This document shows, piece after piece, positions 45,460 through 53,215 of a DNA stretch of 64,000 nucleotides (position 1 is the first letter of the stretch; the number at the start of each line of letters is the position of its first letter). The DNA is from UTCHB3 sp964371075. Lineage in GTDB: Bacteria > Bacteroidota > Ignavibacteria > Ignavibacteriales > Ignavibacteriaceae. Where the stretch lies: the NCBI GenBank assembly GCA_964371075.1, contig CAYJKN010000008.1, positions 1-64,000 of the forward strand, read 5' to 3'. A model generated the notes under the pieces. That model was not told the origin of the DNA. It did no database searches and saw nothing but the letters and a program-made list of their open reading frames with translations. The translations under genes were made by a program, and so were the position numbers.

Positions 45460-47303
45460 TTTCGAGTTCGGGAAGGTATTCGAAGCCTGATTCATTAATT
45501 TCATTATTTCAGTCAGTTGAAGAAGAGTCGTATTCCGCCATACTCGTTAATCCTCCAAATCTCTCAAATAAACCAACTGTGGTTTTAAGAGAACCTTCCG
45601 ATATATTTTATCTTGGAAGAGAGAATGTAAAAGAATTTTTTGATAAGATTGAGAGATTAAAAAATACAGGTTTTCATCTGCTTACCATGATCGATTATGA
45701 AGCCAGTTATCTCTTTTCAAAAAAATTCGAAGATATTTTGGAGCAAACGGGTTTGGAAGAATTTGGGGTTGCCATAGCATATCCTGAAAATCAGACCGAG
45801 TATTATGATTTGAGAGGGGTAAACCGGATTAACCCTCAAGAGAAGGCGACCAAAATTTCAAGGTTTAAATTTAAAGTAACAGAGCAGGAGTATCTTGAAG
45901 ACATCGAAAAAGTTAAAAAAAAGATAGAGTCGGGGGACACTTACCAGATTAATCTGACAATGGACTCCCTGTTTTACACAAAAGGCACTCCTTCATCAAT
46001 ATTTTCCTCTCTATTATTTAATCAATCCACACAATATTCTGCTTTCATTAATCTCCCCACAAAATATCTTTTATCACTATCACCCGAACTGTTTTTTAAG
46101 GTAGAGGGTGATACTATAAGTGTTGCACCCATGAAAGGGACGGCAAAATTGCCTGCTAACCCTTCCGAAATAGACACTATCAAAAGAAAATTTGTGAATG
46201 ATCCCAAAGAGAGGGCAGAAAACCTGATGATAGTTGATCTGCTCCGGAATGATCTACACAAGTTGGGAGTTAAGGGTCCACTGAGAGTGATTTCAAAGTG
46301 TAAAGCTGAGAGATATGAGACGGTTTTTCAGATGATCTCTGAGATAAAAGGGGATTTACCGGGTGATACAACTCTGTTTCAAATGTTTGATGCACTTTAC
46401 CCTTGCGGATCGATAACCGGAGCACCTAAAATCAGTTCGATGAATATTATAAGGTCGATTGAAAAGCGTAACAGAGGGATTTACACAGGTACTTTGGGGT
46501 ATCTTCACGGTGATAAGATGACCTTTAATGTGGCAATCAGAACACTTGAACTTTACAAAAATGTGCCAAAGGGAACTGCCGGACTTGGGAGTGGAATCGT
46601 ATGGGATTCAGTTCCGGAAAAGGAATATGCCGAGTGTGTGTTAAAAGGGAAGTTTTTTGTAGCCCCTGTCTTGGAATATCAACTTTTTGAAACGATGCTT
46701 CTTAGAAATTCAGAGATACCAAATTTAAATCATCATCTGTCCCGTCTTAAAAAGTCTGCCAAACTAAATTTATTCCACTTCGATGAAAAAGAGATACTCA
46801 AAGAGTTAAAAAAGGCGATTTCAGGTGATTTTACTTCGGGTGAATATCGTGTAAAACTGTTGCTCTGGAAATACGGCAAAGTTGAAATACGAATCGGGAA
46901 ATTGACACCCTTACCCGACAAAATAAATGTGGCTATCTCAAATTCAAGGATATCCACTGACGACAGGTATCTTTACTTCAAATCGACTCACAGACAACTT
47001 TATGATTCCGAGAGGGCTTTAACAGTAAAGAGTGGATTATTTGATTTTATATATCTGAATGAACGGGGTGAGGTTTGTGAGGGAGGAATAAGCAATGTTT
47101 TTATCCGTCAGAGGAACGAATATTTAACCCCCCCCGTGCACTGTGGATTGTTAGCGGGAGTAGGAAGAAAACTATTTATGGAACAAAACAGATGTTTTGA
47201 GGTGGAGCTTTACCCCGATGATTTGGCGGAAGCTGACGAGATAATACTGACCAACAGCCTCAGAGGTCCTGTGAAGGTTGACAATTTTATGATACAGATT
47301 TAA
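45456..47303 (+). CDS. Aminodeoxychorismate synthase component I fused to aminodeoxychorismate lyase (PabB-PabC)
   Basis: 615 aa from the ATG at 45456, which overlaps the upstream gene as ATGA. Residues 1-395 are a PabB/TrpE chorismate-binding domain: GDTYQINLTM, APMKGTA, NLMIVDLLRNDLHKLGV and YPCGSITGAPKISSM, where PCGSITGAPK is the family motif. Residues from about 402 are a class IV PLP aminotransferase-fold lyase: YQLFETMLLR, LNHHLSRLKKSA, EVCEGGISNVFI and LTNSLRGPVKV. Together these make p-aminobenzoate for folate. The glutamine amidotransferase (PabA) is not visible nearby. A separate TTG 18 nt upstream is not needed. Confidence 0.93.
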   Translation: MISSSGRYSKPDSLISLFQSVEEESYSAILVNPPNLSNKPTVVLREPSDIFYLGRENVKEFFDKIERLKNTGFHLLTMIDYEASYLFSKKFEDILEQTGLEEFGVAIAYPENQTEYYDLRGVNRINPQEKATKISRFKFKVTEQEYLEDIEKVKKKIESGDTYQINLTMDSLFYTKGTPSSIFSSLLFNQSTQYSAFINLPTKYLLSLSPELFFKVEGDTISVAPMKGTAKLPANPSEIDTIKRKFVNDPKERAENLMIVDLLRNDLHKLGVKGPLRVISKCKAERYETVFQMISEIKGDLPGDTTLFQMFDALYPCGSITGAPKISSMNIIRSIEKRNRGIYTGTLGYLHGDKMTFNVAIRTLELYKNVPKGTAGLGSGIVWDSVPEKEYAECVLKGKFFVAPVLEYQLFETMLLRNSEIPNLNHHLSRLKKSAKLNLFHFDEKEILKELKKAISGDFTSGEYRVKLLLWKYGKVEIRIGKLTPLPDKINVAISNSRISTDDRYLYFKSTHRQLYDSERALTVKSGLFDFIYLNERGEVCEGGISNVFIRQRNEYLTPPVHCGLLAGVGRKLFMEQNRCFEVELYPDDLAEADEIILTNSLRGPVKVDNFMIQI

Positions 47304-47317
47304 CAAGGTTCCTAAAA

Positions 47318-49132
47318 ATGGAAATAATTGATTACTCGATTGTTGTGGTTTATTTGGTCGGGATTCTCATCATTGGGATGTGGTTTGAAAAGAAGGCTTC
47401 AAAGAGTATCGATTCGTTTTTCCTTGGTGATCGCAGTTTAAAATGGTGGGCGCTTGGGGCTTCGGGAATGGCTTCAAACATCGATGTTAGTGGAACAATG
47501 ATAAATGTTGCACTGATTTATGCATTGGGGGCACAGGGATATTTTGTTGAAATCAGGGGTGGAATTGTTCTCATAATGGCTTTTATGATGGTGTTTATGG
47601 GAAAATGGAATCGCAGAGCGCAGGTGATGACACTGGCAGAGTGGATGATATTCAGATTTGGTAACAGCAGACAGGGGAAGATAGCACGATTGGTGTGTGC
47701 GGTAGCTGTTTTAATGAGTACAATCGCGATTACAGGTTATTTTGCGATCGGTTCGGGAAAGTTTATTGGAGAATTTTTACAGCTTCCTGAGATATGGGGA
47801 GTAAAACCTGATTTTATTGCATCTGTTATCATGGTCTCTATTGCACTTGTCTATACAGCCGCCAGTGGATTATACGGGGTGGTTTGGACAGATGTTATAC
47901 AGGGGGCGATAATTCTGTTATCGATTTTTGTGATCATTTATATATCGATGACACAGTATTTTTTACCTGAGACTTTCACAATTTCAACCCCGACTTTTGA
48001 TGGGGGATTTATCAGTCAGATAGTGGCACGAGAAGATTGGGTTAATATATTTCCGAAGTGGGAGTTAAATATTCCTGCAGAATCGAGATATTCCATCTAT
48101 AACCTTTTTGGCATTTCCATTTTCTTTTATCTGGCAAAAACCGTGATTGAGGGGAGTGGAGGAACGGGTGGATATATGATGCAAAGATATAATGCTGCAA
48201 GAAGTGATCGTGATGCAGGTCTTCTTTCTCTTTTCTGGACAGTTTTACTTACATTCCGCTGGCCCTTCACCGCGGCAATCGCGATCATGGCGATTGTTTA
48301 CGGAAACAGTACGGGAAATATCGTTCAAGACCCCGAACTGGCACTTCCCGTGGTTGTTGACAAACTCATCCCTGTTGGTTTTAAGGGTTTGTTGATAGCG
48401 GGGTTAATGTCGGCTGCAATGTCAACTTTTGTTTCCATTGTTAATGCGGGAGCTTCATATTGGGTAAATGATATCTACAGAAGTTTTATTAAACCCGATG
48501 CATCTCAGAAGAGTCTGGTCAATCAAAGTCGATTGGCTTCGGTATCTGTGGTTGCGGGTGGATTAATCCTCACACTTTTTATCGGAAGTATAAATGAAAT
48601 TTGGGGATGGCTTACCATGAGTATGGGAGCGGGGTTGATTGTTCCACTCATCATAAGGTGGTATTGGTGGAGGTTAAACGGCTACGGGTTCACCGCAGGA
48701 GTTTTTGCGGGAATGACGACTGCGATTGTTCAAGGACTTCTATATCCTGAGTCTCCTGAATACATTTCGTTTCTTGCCGTGAGTATTATCTCTTTCACGG
48801 GTACTGTTATTGTCACCCTGTTAACAGAACCAACGGAAGACGAAGTATTGTCAAAATTTTATTTAAAGACGAGACCTTTTGGATTTTGGGGTAAAATCGT
48901 CGAACAAATCGATCCCGAGTCGAGAGCTTCTATAAAAAAGGAGAACAAAAGGGATATTATATCAGGTTTTATATCGGTACCCTGGCAGTTGACACTTTTT
49001 GCAACTGCGATGGTTGTTGTTTTGCGTGACTGGACCACTTTCACTATTTTGTTTTTTATACTGACAGTTTTGAGCTATTTGCTTTATACGGTATGGTATA
49101 AAAATCTTGATACAAACGGAGAAAAAAGATGA
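47318..49132 (+). CDS. Sodium/solute symporter (SSS family)
   Basis: 604 aa with about 13 to 14 hydrophobic segments. VYLVGILIIGMWFEKKASKSIDSFFLGDRSLKWWALGASGMASNIDVSGTM is the SSS N-terminus (LeuT fold, Na2-site Ser in the DVSG loop), and SAAMSTFVSIVNAGASYWVNDIYR is the segment 8 motif. It imports a sugar, amino sugar or similar solute with Na+. It overlaps the GH20 hexosaminidase gene by 4 nt, which suggests N-acetylhexosamine uptake. Substrate is inferred from context only. Confidence 0.9.
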   Translation: MEIIDYSIVVVYLVGILIIGMWFEKKASKSIDSFFLGDRSLKWWALGASGMASNIDVSGTMINVALIYALGAQGYFVEIRGGIVLIMAFMMVFMGKWNRRAQVMTLAEWMIFRFGNSRQGKIARLVCAVAVLMSTIAITGYFAIGSGKFIGEFLQLPEIWGVKPDFIASVIMVSIALVYTAASGLYGVVWTDVIQGAIILLSIFVIIYISMTQYFLPETFTISTPTFDGGFISQIVAREDWVNIFPKWELNIPAESRYSIYNLFGISIFFYLAKTVIEGSGGTGGYMMQRYNAARSDRDAGLLSLFWTVLLTFRWPFTAAIAIMAIVYGNSTGNIVQDPELALPVVVDKLIPVGFKGLLIAGLMSAAMSTFVSIVNAGASYWVNDIYRSFIKPDASQKSLVNQSRLASVSVVAGGLILTLFIGSINEIWGWLTMSMGAGLIVPLIIRWYWWRLNGYGFTAGVFAGMTTAIVQGLLYPESPEYISFLAVSIISFTGTVIVTLLTEPTEDEVLSKFYLKTRPFGFWGKIVEQIDPESRASIKKENKRDIISGFISVPWQLTLFATAMVVVLRDWTTFTILFFILTVLSYLLYTVWYKNLDTNGEKR

Positions 49133-51177
49133 GAAACCATCTAAAAAGTTATTTAACATCAGTTTTATTTGTAACAATACTAATTTCAGGAGTTGTTATG
49201 GCTCAGAGCCCCTCCGATCTAAATTTAATGCCCGTGCCAAGGGAAGTTAAATTACAGAATGGAAAATTTAAACTTGATCCATCGCTGAAAATGAAGATTG
49301 AGGGGAAAATCACTCCTCGACTTGCCAGGTATGCAACGGGTGTTTTAAGAAGACTCTCCGGAAGAACAGGTCTATTTTTCCTTCAGGATAATGTTTCAGG
49401 GGCTGATTCACTAGTGAACCCGGCTGTTCGAATCAGTTTTGAAAGGGAAGGAAAACTTAAAGTTGGTGAGGATGAAAGTTACAAACTGACAGTTACAGGT
49501 TCAGGCGTAAAATTGACAGCCGTTACTGACATCGGAGCGATGAGAGGGCTTGAAACACTTCTTCAACTTGTAACTAATGACAACGAAGGTTTTTATTTAC
49601 CATTTGTTACCATAAATGATTTACCGTTTTATAAATGGCGTGGGCTGATGATCGATCCATGTCGTCATTGGATGCCGCTTGAAATGGTACTCCGCAACAT
49701 CGATGGAATGGCTGCAGTAAAGATGAATGTTTTACACCTGCATCTTTCTGAAGATCAAGGGTTCAGGATCGAAAGCAAGGTGTTCCCAAAATTGCATGAA
49801 ATGGGCTCCGACGGCAACTATTTCACACAGGAACAAATTAAACATATTATAGCGTATGCAGGCGATAGAGGGATAAGAGTTTATCCCGAATTTGATGTAC
49901 CGGGGCACACTACAGCCTGGTTTGTTGGGCATCCCGAGCTTAGCAGTAAAGCCGGACAATATAAAATTGAAAGAAACTGGGGGATATTTGGTCCCGTGAT
50001 GGATCCCACAAAAGAATCCACCTACGAATTTTTGGACAAGTTGTTTACCGAGATGGCAGGACTGTTTCCGGATGAATACTTTCACATTGGTGGTGATGAG
50101 GTAAAGTCTGATCACTGGAAAGAGAGTGTTGAAATTCAGGAGTTTATGAAACTTAACAACATTAAGGATGAACATCAACTTCAAGCTTATTTTAACAACA
50201 AAATTCTTAAAATACTTCAAAAAAACAATAAAAAAATGGTTGGCTGGGATGAAATTCTTCAACCTGAAATGCCTAAAAATATCGTGATCCACTCATGGCG
50301 TGGGAAAAAAGCACTGCTACAGGCATCTAAAGATGGTTATCAGGTGATTCTTTCAAATGGTTATTACATCGATTTGATTCAGTCAACGGCGTTCCACTAT
50401 CTTAATCACCCGATATCACCTGACACAGTTTTGCCCCAATCACAAGCTGACAATATCCTTGGTGGTGAAGCTACAATGTGGGCGGAACTTGTTACCAATG
50501 AAAATGTGGATTCGAGAATTTGGCCCAGAACGGCTGCAATTGCCGAGAGATTCTGGTCGCATAATTCAGTGAATAATGTTCAGGATATGTATAGAAGGAT
50601 TGGAAAGATAAACCTGCAACTTGAAGAAGTTGGGTTACTTCACGAAAAAAACTATTTGATGATGTTGAGGAGACTTACGGGTGGGGAAGAGGTTAATCCG
50701 TTAAAGATGTTGGTTGATGTTCTTGAACCAGTTAAGGAATATAAACGCCACCGGCTTGGTGTTAAATATACACAATACTCTCCATACACCAGGGTTGTTG
50801 ATGCTGCCCGTCCCGATGCACAGACTGCACGAATTTTTAATGAAATGATTGAGTCGCTGATTAAATCGAGAGAAAAATCGACTTATGATGCCCTGCTTCA
50901 ACAGCTTAACACATGGCAGACGGGTTCAAAAGAATTACTGGCATTGATCGACAGAAAACCCATTTTAAAAGAGATCAGACCTCACGCAGAGGTTTTGGAA
51001 GCCATTAGTAAACTTACACCTAAACTATTAGACGCTGTTTATTCGGCAAACAAACCGGATGCCGCAACTCTTGTCGAGGTTCAAGCACTCTTAAAAGCCC
51101 ACACTACCCCTTACGGTCAGGCAGAACTTATGATTCTCAAAGGCGTTGAGACGCTTGTGAAGTATTATAATCCTTAA
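49129..51177 (+). CDS. Beta-N-acetylhexosaminidase, GH20
   Basis: 682 aa with a signal peptide (about 1-25, ending MAQ). N-terminal GH20b domain (about 30-165), then the catalytic TIM barrel: FYKWRGLMIDPCRHWMPLEMVLRNIDGMAAVKMNVLHLHLSEDQGFRIE, YPEFDVPGHTTAW and FHIGGDEV with the catalytic Asp-Glu at D323-E324. Removes terminal GlcNAc/GalNAc from glycans or chitooligosaccharides in the periplasm. Coupled to the symporter gene by a 4-nt overlap. Followed by the repeat-rich gap. Confidence 0.94.
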   Translation: MRNHLKSYLTSVLFVTILISGVVMAQSPSDLNLMPVPREVKLQNGKFKLDPSLKMKIEGKITPRLARYATGVLRRLSGRTGLFFLQDNVSGADSLVNPAVRISFEREGKLKVGEDESYKLTVTGSGVKLTAVTDIGAMRGLETLLQLVTNDNEGFYLPFVTINDLPFYKWRGLMIDPCRHWMPLEMVLRNIDGMAAVKMNVLHLHLSEDQGFRIESKVFPKLHEMGSDGNYFTQEQIKHIIAYAGDRGIRVYPEFDVPGHTTAWFVGHPELSSKAGQYKIERNWGIFGPVMDPTKESTYEFLDKLFTEMAGLFPDEYFHIGGDEVKSDHWKESVEIQEFMKLNNIKDEHQLQAYFNNKILKILQKNNKKMVGWDEILQPEMPKNIVIHSWRGKKALLQASKDGYQVILSNGYYIDLIQSTAFHYLNHPISPDTVLPQSQADNILGGEATMWAELVTNENVDSRIWPRTAAIAERFWSHNSVNNVQDMYRRIGKINLQLEEVGLLHEKNYLMMLRRLTGGEEVNPLKMLVDVLEPVKEYKRHRLGVKYTQYSPYTRVVDAARPDAQTARIFNEMIESLIKSREKSTYDALLQQLNTWQTGSKELLALIDRKPILKEIRPHAEVLEAISKLTPKLLDAVYSANKPDAATLVEVQALLKAHTTPYGQAELMILKGVETLVKYYNP

Positions 51178-51233
51178 CAATAGGAGTAGCGAAGTATCGA
51201 AGTAGCAGAGTAGCGCGGATTTTAATCGTCAGG

Positions 51234-51280
51234 GTGAGGAGTGGTAATCGTCCCGATTGCCTTATGCAACATGAATAACC
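51234..51280 (+). repeat. 47-bp dispersed repeat, copy 1
   Basis: Begins GTGAGGAGTGGTAATCGTCC and ends ATGAATAACC. It matches copy 2 at 54874-54920 in the same orientation with 4 differences over 47 positions, and its last 31 nt match a third, partial copy at 51484-51514 with 3 differences. Non-coding here. Confidence 0.8.
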
Positions 51281-51295
51281 TAAGAGGGGGAAGGG

Positions 51296-51336
51296 GACGC
51301 AGATACACGCAGATTAGACGGAGTTACGCGGAGAGG
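51296..51336 (+). repeat. Degenerate short-period repeat (ACGCAGAT-type)
   Basis: Successive units ACGCAGATAC, ACGCAGATTAG, ACGGAGTT and ACGCGGAGAGG form a degenerate tandem of period about 8-11. Similar ACGCAGATT strings are familiar from intergenic DNA of many Bacteroidota. Possibly a remnant of an expanding simple repeat. Confidence 0.5.
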
Positions 51337-51340
51337 AATG

Positions 51341-51390
51341 GTAATTGTCTGAATCAAGATTTGCAGGATTTAAGGATTTACAGGATTGAC
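51341..51390 (+). repeat. Degenerate short-period repeat (CAGGATTTA-type)
   Basis: After GTAATTGTCTGAATCAAG, the units ATTTGCAGG, ATTTAAGG, ATTTACAGG and ATTGACTCC run with period 8-9. Strings of this kind recur in intergenic DNA of diverse genomes, by my recollection. No ORF or known element explains it. Confidence 0.5.
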
Positions 51391-51398
51391 TCCTAAAA

Positions 51399-51430
51399 AA
51401 AACCCGTTTGCGGGGTTTGATATTCGTAGC
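51399..51430 (+). repeat. Hairpin + ATRTTYGTAGS element, unit 1
   Basis: CCCG (51403-51406) pairs with CGGG (51411-51414), extended by three A-T pairs after a bulged G; then one base and the box ATATTCGTAGC at 51420-51430. First of four units with different stem sequence but the same downstream box. Confidence 0.6.
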
Positions 51431-51457
51431 CGAATTCGTTACCCCACGACAGTCTAT

Positions 51458-51484
51458 ACTCCGGAGGAGTTATATATTTGTAGG
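51458..51484 (+). repeat. Hairpin + ATRTTYGTAGS element, unit 2
   Basis: ACTCC (51458-51462) pairs with GGAGT (51466-51470) across GGA; three bases later comes the box ATATTTGTAGG at 51474-51484. The last base is shared with the partial 47-bp repeat copy that follows. Confidence 0.6.
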
Positions 51485-51514
51485 TCCCGATTGCCGTCTG
51501 CAAAATGAATAACC
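51484..51514 (+). repeat. Partial copy (31 nt) of the 47-bp dispersed repeat
   Basis: Starts GTCCCGATTGCC and ends ATGAATAACC; 3 differences from the corresponding part of copy 1 (51250-51280). It begins at the last base of the preceding hairpin element's box, which suggests one element inserted into or recombined with the other. Confidence 0.65.
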
Positions 51515-51529
51515 GTAGTTGAGTGATAA

Positions 51530-51559
51530 ATTCGCCTGGGCGAATGGCATGTTCGTAGC
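51530..51559 (+). repeat. Hairpin + ATRTTYGTAGS element, unit 3
   Basis: ATTCGCC (51530-51536) pairs perfectly with GGCGAAT (51539-51545); three bases later comes the box ATGTTCGTAGC at 51549-51559. Confidence 0.65.
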
Positions 51560-51586
51560 AAATAATTGTCTTTCCCCTCCAATAAA

Positions 51587-51618
51587 ACTCCGACTTGTCG
51601 GAGTGCTATGTTCGTAGC
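51587..51618 (+). repeat. Hairpin + ATRTTYGTAGS element, unit 4
   Basis: ACTCCGAC (51587-51594) pairs perfectly with GTCGGAGT (51597-51604); three bases later comes the box ATGTTCGTAGC at 51608-51618, identical to the box of unit 3 despite a different stem. Confidence 0.65.
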
Positions 51619-51683
51619 GATATATTCACAGACCTTATCAAAAATTTCATGATTTTTCCTTAAGTTGAATAACCAACAAAATA

Positions 51684-51705
51684 AAAGCTGCCAGAGGGCA
51701 GCTTT
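51684..51705 (-). terminator. Intrinsic terminator of the 51799-52671 gene
   Basis: A perfect 9-bp stem, AAAGCTGCC (51684-51692) with GGCAGCTTT (51697-51705), loop AGAG. On the minus strand it is followed by TTATTTTG, about 95 nt after the stop codon. A very similar hairpin (52858-52881) ends the neighbouring T9SS gene. Confidence 0.75.
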
Positions 51706-51728
51706 ATAAAGTATAATAATATTGATTT

Positions 51729-52038
51729 AGAACAAGATATTTTCAGATATCCTGAAATTCAGTTTCCTTCAGCAAGATGGAACAAAATAACTGTGTACTT
51801 ACTTTCCCACCACCATCTTGATAGCCGAGGAGAAATTGCCTGATTCGAGTCTGAAAAAATACACACCCGACGAGATACCGTTTGCATTAAACCTGACTTC
51901 ATGATTTCCGGCTGACATATCACCATTTAACAGAGTTGTCACTTCCTTACCCAACACATCATAAACAACACCCTTTGTGTATCCTGCAACGGGCAAAGCA
52001 AAACGGATAACAGTTTCAGGATTGAAGGGATTGGGGTA
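51729..52038. repeat. 310-bp direct repeat, copy A (T9SS sorting domain plus 3' UTR)
   Basis: Matches copy B at 52906-53215 without gaps, with about 16 differences by eye. The first roughly 147 bp, covering the whole 3' untranslated part and the last codons, look identical. It covers the sorting domain of the minus-strand gene 51799-52671. Confidence 0.85.
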
Positions 52039-52671
52039 CACCTGCAGTTTTATATCCTCAGGCAGTAGTGTGTTTTGCCCATCCTCAACACCTAAAATGA
52101 TTCCATATTGCACACCATCTATAATGCAACCGGATAATCTTACTTCCCCAATTTCATATTCCGTCATATACTCCCCAATGCCATTGGCCATAACGGTCAT
52201 TGTTCCATACAATGAGGAGGTGTCTCCCACAGGAGCATTATGGAAAGTTAAATAATGTCTGACTTCCCTTTCCTGCCCCCAGACAGGAACAGTGTCTTCA
52301 TTATAAAAGTAAGTCCAATAATTCCTAAGAGAATCTTGCATCCAATATGATTTCAGAGGAGAAGCCAACTTGTAACTTGTAATCCATAAATCTTCTCCGA
52401 TATTCCGGTAAATAATACTGCTATCCAAATCCACTTTTGTAAACGGCACCTCACTATTGTTTATATAAATAAGATGGATACCGGCTGAAACAGTATCAAT
52501 TCTGGTAATCCTCATGGTTGAATATACCCAACTCGGGGTATTTACATATTGCCAAACATCTCCGACATGATATGGATAAAAATCCAATGGATCGGGTGCC
52601 TTGTCTGAATTCACCTGAGATTGTCCAAAGGAGAGGCTACAAATAACTGTTAGTAAAATAAATAACTTCAT
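51799..52671 (-). CDS. T9SS-sorted secreted protein of unknown function
   Basis: 290 aa. Signal peptide (MKLFILLTVICSLSFGQSQ), then a region with no recognised domain that begins DPLDFYPYHVGDVWQYV, a start I associate with small Bacteroidota secreted proteins. The last 85 residues are a type A sorting domain (VYPNPFNPETVIRFALPVAGY, VVYDVLGKEVTTLL, SSGVYFFRLESGNFSSAIKMVVGK). It is almost identical in this module to the protein encoded next upstream (52976-54682). Expected location: cell surface or outside. Function unknown. Confidence 0.85.
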   Translation of the reverse strand: MKLFILLTVICSLSFGQSQVNSDKAPDPLDFYPYHVGDVWQYVNTPSWVYSTMRITRIDTVSAGIHLIYINNSEVPFTKVDLDSSIIYRNIGEDLWITSYKLASPLKSYWMQDSLRNYWTYFYNEDTVPVWGQEREVRHYLTFHNAPVGDTSSLYGTMTVMANGIGEYMTEYEIGEVRLSGCIIDGVQYGIILGVEDGQNTLLPEDIKLQVYPNPFNPETVIRFALPVAGYTKGVVYDVLGKEVTTLLNGDMSAGNHEVRFNANGISSGVYFFRLESGNFSSAIKMVVGK

Positions 52672-52975
52672 TGATTTATCTCTTTTAAAAAGTTAAATAA
52701 TTCCCAATTGAAATTTTAATCATGTAATCAATGATCATGATCTGTAATTTATACCAAAAAATCGTCTTTAAAACCTAAATAATTCTAAATTAAATTCCAA
52801 ATTTCTAAAAGTTCATCTGCGAAAATCTGCATTATCGTTCCTTCAGCGAGACTATAAAAGCTGCCCCCAAAAGGGCAGCTTGATTAAGTAATATAAAATA
52901 TATTCAGAACAAGATATTTTCAGATATCCTGAAATTCAGTTTCCTTCAGCAAGATGGAACAAAATAACTGTGTAC
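52672..52975. other. Intergenic region between the two T9SS cargo genes
   Basis: 304 nt. Its left part (52672-52850) is A/T-rich with nothing recognisable and should hold the promoter of the 51799-52671 gene. The right part holds a terminator-like hairpin (52858-52881) and the 3' untranslated half of direct repeat copy B. Confidence 0.7.
52858..52881 (-). terminator. Intrinsic terminator of the 52976-54682 gene
   Basis: A perfect 9-bp stem, AAGCTGCCC (52858-52866) with GGGCAGCTT (52873-52881). On the minus strand it continues into TTATAG. The stem core AGCTGCC equals that of the 51684-51705 terminator. Confidence 0.7.
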
Positions 52976-53215
52976 TTACTTTCCCACCACCATCTTGATA
53001 GCCGAGGAGAAATTGCCTGATTCGAGTCTGAAAAAATACACACCCGACGAGAGATCAATTGCATTAAACCTGACTTCATGATTCCCGGCTGACATGTCAC
53101 TATTTAACAGAGTTGTCACTTCCTTGCCCAAAACATCATAGACAACACCCTTTGTGTATCCTGCAACAGGTAAAGCAAAACGGATAACCGTTTCAGGGTT
53201 AAAAGGATTGGGGTA
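52906..53215. repeat. 310-bp direct repeat, copy B (T9SS sorting domain plus 3' UTR)
   Basis: Second copy of the repeat at 51729-52038, offset 1177 bp, same orientation. It holds the 70-nt 3' untranslated part and the sorting domain of the minus-strand gene 52976-54682. Confidence 0.85.

Larger units (their letters stand above)
51178..51798. other. Repeat-rich intergenic region
   Basis: 621 nt between the GH20 gene and a convergent T9SS cargo gene with no convincing ORF. It holds, in order, a 47-bp dispersed repeat (51234), a 10-11 nt periodic stretch (51296), an 8-9 nt periodic stretch (51341), four hairpin-plus-box elements (51399-51618) with a partial copy of the 47-bp repeat between the second and third, a terminator (51684) and the start of a 310-bp direct repeat (51729). 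The mixture suggests a graveyard or hot spot for short dispersed elements. Confidence 0.8.

Noticed and set aside
49732..50292. 186-aa minus-strand frame inside the GH20 gene
   Set aside because: Shadow of a strongly supported catalytic domain.
51399..51618. Possible CRISPR array
   Set aside because: The shared box is only 11 nt, stems differ, spacing varies (54, 75, 59 nt) and no cas gene is present.
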